Assembly: GCA_023356605.1 (NCBI GenBank)
Contig: JAKQYE010000020.1
Span: forward strand, 1 to 42,326
DNA length: 42,326 bases
Source: Trichodesmium sp. MAG_R02
GTDB lineage: Bacteria; Cyanobacteriota; Cyanobacteriia; Cyanobacteriales; Microcoleaceae
Reading direction: 5' to 3'
Shown here piece after piece: positions 37,701-42,326 of this stretch (position 1 is its first letter; the number at the start of each line of letters is the position of its first letter). The position numbers and the translations under genes are program-made. Under the pieces are notes generated by a model. The model made no database searches. It saw only the letters and a program-made list of their open reading frames with translations, and had not been told where the DNA came from.

Positions 37701-40700
37701 AAAATTTGCAAGCTGATGTAGAAGGTTTAACTCTTTATTATGCTGATAATGATAATGGTTATTTACTAGCTTCTAGTCAGGGAAATAATACTTTTGCTGT
37801 TTATGAACGGGAAGGGGATAATGAATTTATTGGTAACTTCTTTATTGGGGAATTTAACAACATTGATAGTACAGAAGAATCTGATGGTGCTGATGTGATT
37901 AATATACCTTTAGGTAATAATTTTTCTCAGGGCTTATTGGTAGTTCAAGATAGTTCAAATGAACTAGAAGTCATTCAGCAAGATCCAGTAGATGGAGAAA
38001 TTCAAAACTTCAATACAAACTTTAAATTCATCCCCTGGGAAAATGTTGCTAATGCTTTTGAAGACCCTTTGACAATTGACCGTTTAAGTTATCATCCTCG
38101 GCAAGTTTCAAACAGTTTAATTAATGGCATTGCCAGTGGTGATACTACCCAAACTTCAACAGTGTTATGGGCCAATAGTAATTCTTCTGGACAAGTAATA
38201 TTTGAAGTCGCTACAAGTCCAGACTTTAATAACATTGTTCGTACAGTTAGTGCTAACCTAACAAATGCTCCAGTCAAAGTCGAAATCACAAACTTAAATC
38301 CTGGCACGGAATATTATTATCGAGTTACCGATCCAGCAGGTTCCACAGAAATAGGAGAATTTGAAACTGCTGCAGAATTAGGGACTCAAAATGGGTTGAA
38401 ATTTGGAGTTTCCGGAGACTGGCGTGGGGAACTTGCTCCCTATCCAGCTATTGTTAATGCTAATGAAGCAAACTTGGACTTCTTTGTTTTACATGGGGAT
38501 ACAGTCTATGCTGATTTTCCTTCCCCAGGGCTACCAAAAGCACAAGCAGAAACTTTAGCAGAATTTCAAGCCAAATATGAGGAAGTATATGGCGATCGCT
38601 TCGGGAAAAATACTTGGGCAGACCTGCGGGCTTCCACATCAGTTTTGGCCATGATCAACGACCATGAAGTTGCTAACAATTTCTCCGGTGGTGCCCCTGT
38701 GAGTTCTGATGGTCGTTTTCCAGAAACAATAGGGTTAATTAATGATAGTCAACTGTATGAAAATAGTTTACAGGCGTTCCAAGAATTCAATCCTTTACGA
38801 GATGAATTTTATGGAAATACAGGAGAAGAACGTACTGCCAATGAACGAAAATTATATCGTTTTAATACTTATGGCAATGATGCTGCCAGCATAGTATTAG
38901 ATTCTCGCTCCTTCCGAGACCAAGAATTACCAAATGCTGGAGTAACACCGGAAGAAATAGGAGCATTCCTGACAACTTCTTTTGACCCTAACCGCACAAT
39001 GTTAGGAAAAGTACAACTAGAAGATCTGAAAAATGACTTACTCCAGGCAAAAAATGATGGTATTACCTGGAAATTTGTCATGGTGCCCGAACCAATTCAA
39101 AATTTGGGAACTGTTGGAGGATCTGATCGTTTTGAAGGTTATGCTGCGGAACGGACAGAAATTCTCCAGTTTATTGACGATAATAATATTGATAACGTGG
39201 TGTTTGTGGCAGCAAACATCGACGGCACTATTGTTAACAACTTAACTTATCAAAAAGGGTTGGATGGAGAACAAATTCCTACCAATGCTTTTGAAATAAC
39301 TACTGGTTCAGTTGCTTCTAATCCCCCATTGGGTCCTAGTCTAATTGAGTTGGCTACAGAATTTAATGCTTTGAGTGCAGAAGAACGAGCTTTTTACGAT
39401 TTTTTACCCGTTGCGAGCGATGGCGACAGTCAGGTTGATGATAAAGATGATTTTGTCAAACAACTCATCAATAGAGGAATATCCCGCTATGGTTATGATC
39501 CTATTGGTCTGGAGGATAATTTAGCAATAGCAAATGGTCAAATTGATGCCACCCTTATTCAAGGTGACTATTTAGCTGCTCATACCTTTGGTTGGACCGA
39601 ATTTGAAGTCGCTCCTAATACCCAACAGTTGCGTGTTATTACTTATGGTATAAAACCATACACAGAGGAGGAGTTATTAACTAACACAGAAGAAATTATT
39701 AACCGCCAACCACAGGTAGTAAGTGAGTTTGTAGTTAATCCTATTACTAGTTTGCCAACAGTAGGTATTGATATTGAACCAGAAGTCGTTACTGAAAACC
39801 AAAAGCAATATACCTTAACTTTCAATTTAAATAAAGTTGCTCCACCAGGAGGTTTAAGGGTAGTTTGGTCCCAAACTGATTCTGATAATACTCTTGGCGA
39901 TGTCGCACTTATACCTCAATTAAGTAATGCTTCTAACTTAGAATCTCTTGCTACAGTTGGAGATGAACTGGTCCGTTCTGCTATGACAATAGACCCGGGG
40001 GTAAGTAAGGCGACTGTTACTTGGACAACTACTCCTGATGATGACCCTGAAGGTGATGAAATTATAACTCTTGATTTGGTGGAAACAGATGACTATATTG
40101 TTGATACCGAGAATAAAATAGATATAATCGTTATTAACGATCTAGCTCGACCTATTGATGAAGATAGGTTGATTGAAGGTGGTTCTGAACCAGAGAATAT
40201 TATAGGTGGTACTGGTAACGATACTATTTTGGGGTCCGAGGGTGCGGATACCTTAGAAGGTAACAGTGGCAATGATAGTATGGTTGGCAATGAAGGTAAT
40301 GACGTGCTCTTTGGCCAAAATGGTGATGATACTTTAGAAGGTAGTCCTGGTAATGATTTACTCTTTGGTGAAAATAATGACGATGAAATGAATGGTGGTC
40401 ATGGTAGCGATCGCCTTAATGGTGGTCCTGGTAGCGATCGCCTTAATGGTGGTCAGGGAAATGATATCCTTACTGGTGGAATAGGTGTTGATAATTTCGT
40501 TTTTTCGACAAATCAAGAATTTAAATTTAATGATGTTGGCATTGACGAAATTACTGATTTTGTGGTTGATCAAGATAAAATTGTTTTGGATCGGACTACA
40601 TTTACAGCTATTGACAATGATATAAAATTTACTACTGTCACTAGTAATATTGATGCTGCACGTACTGATGCTTTAATTGTCTACAACACAAATAATAATC

Positions 40701-40813
40701 AGTTGTTCTATAATTCTAATGGTACTGGCAATGGTTTTGGTGATGGTCGTGAGTTTGCAACTTTGAGTAATAAGGTATTACTTGATGTTGATGACTTTAT
40801 GATCATAGAGTAG
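34766..40813 (+). CDS. Multidomain secreted phosphatase/phytase/nuclease with RTX repeats, 2015 aa
   Basis: Phosphorus-scavenging exoenzyme. Residues 1-385: endonuclease/exonuclease/phosphatase fold (FATFNASLN, VNEFDFD, MGDQNADP, SSDHRLVW). About 391-740: esterase-like phytase domain (GGLSGISYDKNPGIYYSISD, DPEGIVFNGENLFISSEG). About 742-1081: beta-propeller 3-phytase-like (TAADADDPAIYVHPNNPD, VEGMVVDQELGVLYASQE). About 1090-1635: PhoD-like alkaline phosphatase with its own N-terminal beta domain (GIASGDTTQTSTVLWA, GVSGDWRG, HGDTVYADFPSP, INDHEVANNF). About 1665-1795: Calx-beta-like segment. About 1805-1912: seven to eight RTX nonapeptides (GGTGNDTIL, GNDVLFGQNGDD) binding calcium. There is no signal peptide; RTX repeats point to type I secretion. 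Start ATG 34766. A Pho box is expected upstream, but none is convincing. Confidence 0.92.
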   Translation: MSNQVRFATFNASLNRAETGQLIQDLSTTENGQGQKVAEIIQRVNPDILLVNEFDFDSEGIATDLFRDNYLQISQNGVAPVEYPFVYLAPSNTGIASGFDLDNNGEIVTTPGADNYGNDALGFGDFPGQFAMVLYSKYPIVEEGIRTFQNFLWKDMPGALLPDNLDTVEPNDWYSQAELGVLPLSSKNHWDVPIEVNGEIIHALVSHPTPPVFDGDENINGRRNHDEIRFWADYITPGAGDYIYDDKGNLGGLNPGNSFVIMGDQNADPVDGNSVNNAINQLLRNPLVNTSVTPDSAGAVTATNRQGGESANQLGNPAFDTADFNDAPGTSGNLRVDYVLPSIDREIVDTAVFWPTENDVLFPLVGDFPFPSSDHRLVWADITGESRKTVTNIEFIGNVEFPSTFDFASTKVGGLSGISYDKNPGIYYSISDDESENNAARFYTVDIDLSDGSLDDGDVEFTSSTTLLNRDRALFPQNSIDPEGIVFNGENLFISSEGNFNNGIAPFINEFSLAGQQLNGLGIPDKFLSAPNIPQGIRNNLAFESLTITPNEGFLYTANENSLLQDGEISTLDNEGTSRIIKYDLRNGEAVKEFLYTVDSIPNAPVPADGFADNGLVELLALDNRDTLLALERSFASGVGNNIRLYEIQLQNTTNIQDFNSLINPGDPNGELFDVDAVAEKRLLLDFADLGITLDNYEGMTFGPVLPDGSQSLVVVSDNNFNNVQKTQFLGFSLDIDSIPVVKPTNETLSLIRTETAADADDPAIYVHPNNPDQSLVISTLKDAGLAIYDLNGQTLQTIFPIIPGDVRYNNVDIVYDFQIGNEKVDLAVITDRANDTLAIWRIDPQIRQLTNVTASSLSNPATSIFGVDDGEKTAYGLATYTNPNTGQAYAFVSQGDGDKISQIELIPNPDGTVGGFTSRIIPLPIPEDQELEDAQVEGMVVDQELGVLYASQENFGIWKFDAGVDGSTEGILIDEIGENLQADVEGLTLYYADNDNGYLLASSQGNNTFAVYEREGDNEFIGNFFIGEFNNIDSTEESDGADVINIPLGNNFSQGLLVVQDSSNELEVIQQDPVDGEIQNFNTNFKFIPWENVANAFEDPLTIDRLSYHPRQVSNSLINGIASGDTTQTSTVLWANSNSSGQVIFEVATSPDFNNIVRTVSANLTNAPVKVEITNLNPGTEYYYRVTDPAGSTEIGEFETAAELGTQNGLKFGVSGDWRGELAPYPAIVNANEANLDFFVLHGDTVYADFPSPGLPKAQAETLAEFQAKYEEVYGDRFGKNTWADLRASTSVLAMINDHEVANNFSGGAPVSSDGRFPETIGLINDSQLYENSLQAFQEFNPLRDEFYGNTGEERTANERKLYRFNTYGNDAASIVLDSRSFRDQELPNAGVTPEEIGAFLTTSFDPNRTMLGKVQLEDLKNDLLQAKNDGITWKFVMVPEPIQNLGTVGGSDRFEGYAAERTEILQFIDDNNIDNVVFVAANIDGTIVNNLTYQKGLDGEQIPTNAFEITTGSVASNPPLGPSLIELATEFNALSAEERAFYDFLPVASDGDSQVDDKDDFVKQLINRGISRYGYDPIGLEDNLAIANGQIDATLIQGDYLAAHTFGWTEFEVAPNTQQLRVITYGIKPYTEEELLTNTEEIINRQPQVVSEFVVNPITSLPTVGIDIEPEVVTENQKQYTLTFNLNKVAPPGGLRVVWSQTDSDNTLGDVALIPQLSNASNLESLATVGDELVRSAMTIDPGVSKATVTWTTTPDDDPEGDEIITLDLVETDDYIVDTENKIDIIVINDLARPIDEDRLIEGGSEPENIIGGTGNDTILGSEGADTLEGNSGNDSMVGNEGNDVLFGQNGDDTLEGSPGNDLLFGENNDDEMNGGHGSDRLNGGPGSDRLNGGQGNDILTGGIGVDNFVFSTNQEFKFNDVGIDEITDFVVDQDKIVLDRTTFTAIDNDIKFTTVTSNIDAARTDALIVYNTNNNQLFYNSNGTGNGFGDGREFATLSNKVLLDVDDFMIIE

Positions 40814-40828
40814 CTGAAGAGCACATTA

Positions 40829-40973
40829 CAGTGCTTTTCAGATTGAGAAACCACATGGTCACAACTAAAGCCTTGTAGGGACTTTGCATGTAGGGACGTT
40901 ATATAACAAAAATGCGCTTCATGTCGCATTCGCGTTACGTCCCTATTGTGGTCTACCGAGATAAAAATTGCTT
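40829..40973. mobile_element. MITE family B, copy 7 (long, degenerate)
   Basis: From CAGTGCTTTTCAG to AAAAATTGCTT, with TA flanks and changed ends (GCTG became GCTT). It has the same kind of extra central block (AAAATGCGCTTCATGTCGC) as copy 2. The rest of the gap to 41143 holds only short palindromes such as AGGACTTTCCTGGGTATAGGTCCT pieces near 41046. Confidence 0.7.
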
Positions 40974-41143
40974 TAATTCGGGAATAACCCAGGTTTCACC
41001 TAGGTCCAACCTATGTAGCGGCTTTCTGGCATTTACCCTCAGGTTCAGGACTTTCCTGGGTATAGGTCCTGTCTGATAAAGAAGTCTGCTATGATAGATA
41101 GTTGTTATGGGTAAGTTTTGGTAATATCAAAGGTAAAATAATT

Positions 41144-42326
41144 ATGCTTGAGTCTTTTGTAATGGTGGCCAGTGGACCATTAGTGGGTTTTTTCACTAAG
41201 GAAGTTCTGGGAAAGTTGGGTAAAGAAGCACTTGAAGATTATGTTAAAGATTTTTTTAAGCAGTGTATTACTGATTTTAAAGATAGGATAGGCGATCGCG
41301 AAAAAAAGCATTTAGAAAAAGCTACTGCAGACGCTATTAAAGAATTTTTAGACTTAGTAGAGCAAGAATTAGAACTTGCTGAATTCAATCAAAATAAAAT
41401 TCAGGAATACATTAAACCTTTCAAAGTATTTCTTAAAAATAAGTTAGTTTCACAAGCTCTTGGTAGCCCATTTCAGAAGGATATTAAAGTTTTAGAGACT
41501 AAGAAATTAGTCACAATATGGAATCAAATAAATCCATACTCACCAGTTTTACCAAGAACTTTTAATTGGGAAGATATAGCAACACACTATCTGAAAAAAG
41601 TTAAACGTATTAGGTTAAAGTCTAATGAATTACAAAAGATATTAGATTCAGAAAACCTCGATAAACTAGCAAATCAAAATTATGAAATTAGACCAAATTT
41701 TGACCTGAAAAAACATCAAGAAGGAATCCGAGAAGAATATGGCAATCTCAAATTAGAGAGTTTAGATACCAGTGGTTATGGTTATAATGAACTTAAATTA
41801 TGGGGAATGTTTATTCCTCAAAATGTTCGGGAATCTCAAGAATTTATGCCTCAAGTATATGAAATTCCTAAGGAATATATCCAACGATTAAAAGAAACTG
41901 AACAGTTAGAAATAGAATTCTCTCCAGAACAATTGGAAAGTTTGCGGCGCAGATATTTAGAACAGCCAGTTCGCTCAGTTATAGAACTAATAGAAAACAC
42001 TAACTATAAATATTTAGTTATTTTGGGAGATCCTGGTTCTGGCAAGTCTACTTTATTACAATATATCGCTTTAGAATGGGCAGAATTACCTCTCAGAGAT
42101 TTGCCTTTAAAACCAATTCCTTTATTAATTGAACTACGGACTTATGTGAGAAATCATGAGACTAATAAATGCAAAAATTTTCTAGATTTTCTCGAAAAAG
42201 GTAGCGGTGTAACTTGCCATTTGCCTCAACAGGAACTTGATGCAAAATTACAAAATGGTGATGCTATTGTGATGTTTGATGGATTGGATGAAGTTTTTGA
42301 TCCTGCGAAAAGAAAGGAAATAATTT
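41144..42326 (+). CDS. NACHT-domain NTPase, N-terminal 394 residues (runs off the window)
   Basis: STAND-type NTPase; genes like this in cyanobacteria include anti-phage sensors (bacterial NACHT proteins). Walker A is GDPGSGKST at residues 295-303, preceded by YKYLVIL. Walker B is MFDGLDEVFD around 377-386, the NACHT-type motif with the extra acidic residues. The first 280 residues are helical and charged (VGFFTKEVLGKLGKEALEDY, KDRIGDREKKHLEK), with one short hydrophobic stretch at the very start (VMVASGPLVGFF). This is an N-terminal effector or adaptor region I cannot assign. The C-terminal sensor part lies outside the window. ATG at 41144 with AAAGG upstream. Confidence 0.88.
   Translation, partial: MLESFVMVASGPLVGFFTKEVLGKLGKEALEDYVKDFFKQCITDFKDRIGDREKKHLEKATADAIKEFLDLVEQELELAEFNQNKIQEYIKPFKVFLKNKLVSQALGSPFQKDIKVLETKKLVTIWNQINPYSPVLPRTFNWEDIATHYLKKVKRIRLKSNELQKILDSENLDKLANQNYEIRPNFDLKKHQEGIREEYGNLKLESLDTSGYGYNELKLWGMFIPQNVRESQEFMPQVYEIPKEYIQRLKETEQLEIEFSPEQLESLRRRYLEQPVRSVIELIENTNYKYLVILGDPGSGKSTLLQYIALEWAELPLRDLPLKPIPLLIELRTYVRNHETNKCKNFLDFLEKGSGVTCHLPQQELDAKLQNGDAIVMFDGLDEVFDPAKRKEII

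Overview
The window looks like a chromosomal segment of a filamentous, non-heterocystous-type cyanobacterium with a low-GC, repeat-rich genome. The support is phycobilisome and chlorophyll-antenna genes (a CpcL-type linker and three CP43-like proteins), scattered GCGATCGC palindromes, heptanucleotide short tandem repeats, long non-coding stretches full of small palindromic elements, and a TPR-CHAT protein. The exact genus cannot be read from the sequence.

Layout. 1-4925: accessory region with two unrelated AAA/ABC-type ATPase genes, each overlapping a short and probably broken partner ORF, a HicA/HicB-like toxin-antitoxin pair, heptamer arrays and dispersed repeats. 4926-15329: one giant reading frame of about 3,467 codons broken by a single in-frame TGA. 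It encodes three ClpC-type N-domains, an FtsH-like AAA+ module, a degenerate ClpX-like AAA+ module, two more ClpC N-domains set inside a TPR array of about 28 near-identical 46-residue units, and a C-terminal CHAT (caspase-like) protease domain. I know of no described protein with this architecture; it is the main novelty here. 15330-19614: an FAD monooxygenase, a DoxX membrane protein, and a decayed duplicate of the CHAT-end/monooxygenase segment. 19615-22879: palindromic repeats, a membrane-anchored phycobilisome linker (CpcL/CpcG2 type) and a dead IS5-family element. 22880-26949: three Pcb/IsiA-family chlorophyll proteins in a row, the last with a PsaL-like C-terminal fusion. Together with CpcL this suggests an antenna locus for photosystem I.

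26950-34765: an NAD-linked group. It has a nicotinamidase (salvage), quinolinate synthase NadA and L-aspartate oxidase NadB (de novo), plus a nadB fragment, a dead sarcosine/dimethylglycine methyltransferase gene and a NADAR-domain pseudogene. 34766-40813: a 2,015-residue phosphorus-scavenging exoenzyme (nuclease/phosphatase, two phytase-like domains, PhoD-like phosphatase, RTX repeats). 41144-end: the start of a NACHT NTPase of the kind found in anti-phage defence.

At least three small dispersed repeat families run through the gaps. One has CAGC...GCTG ends and a TA target duplication that can be proved inside the window, because an occupied and an empty copy of the same site are both present. 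Several genes show recent decay or segmental duplication, so this is a plastic part of the genome. All function calls rest on reading motifs by eye; no alignments or searches were run.
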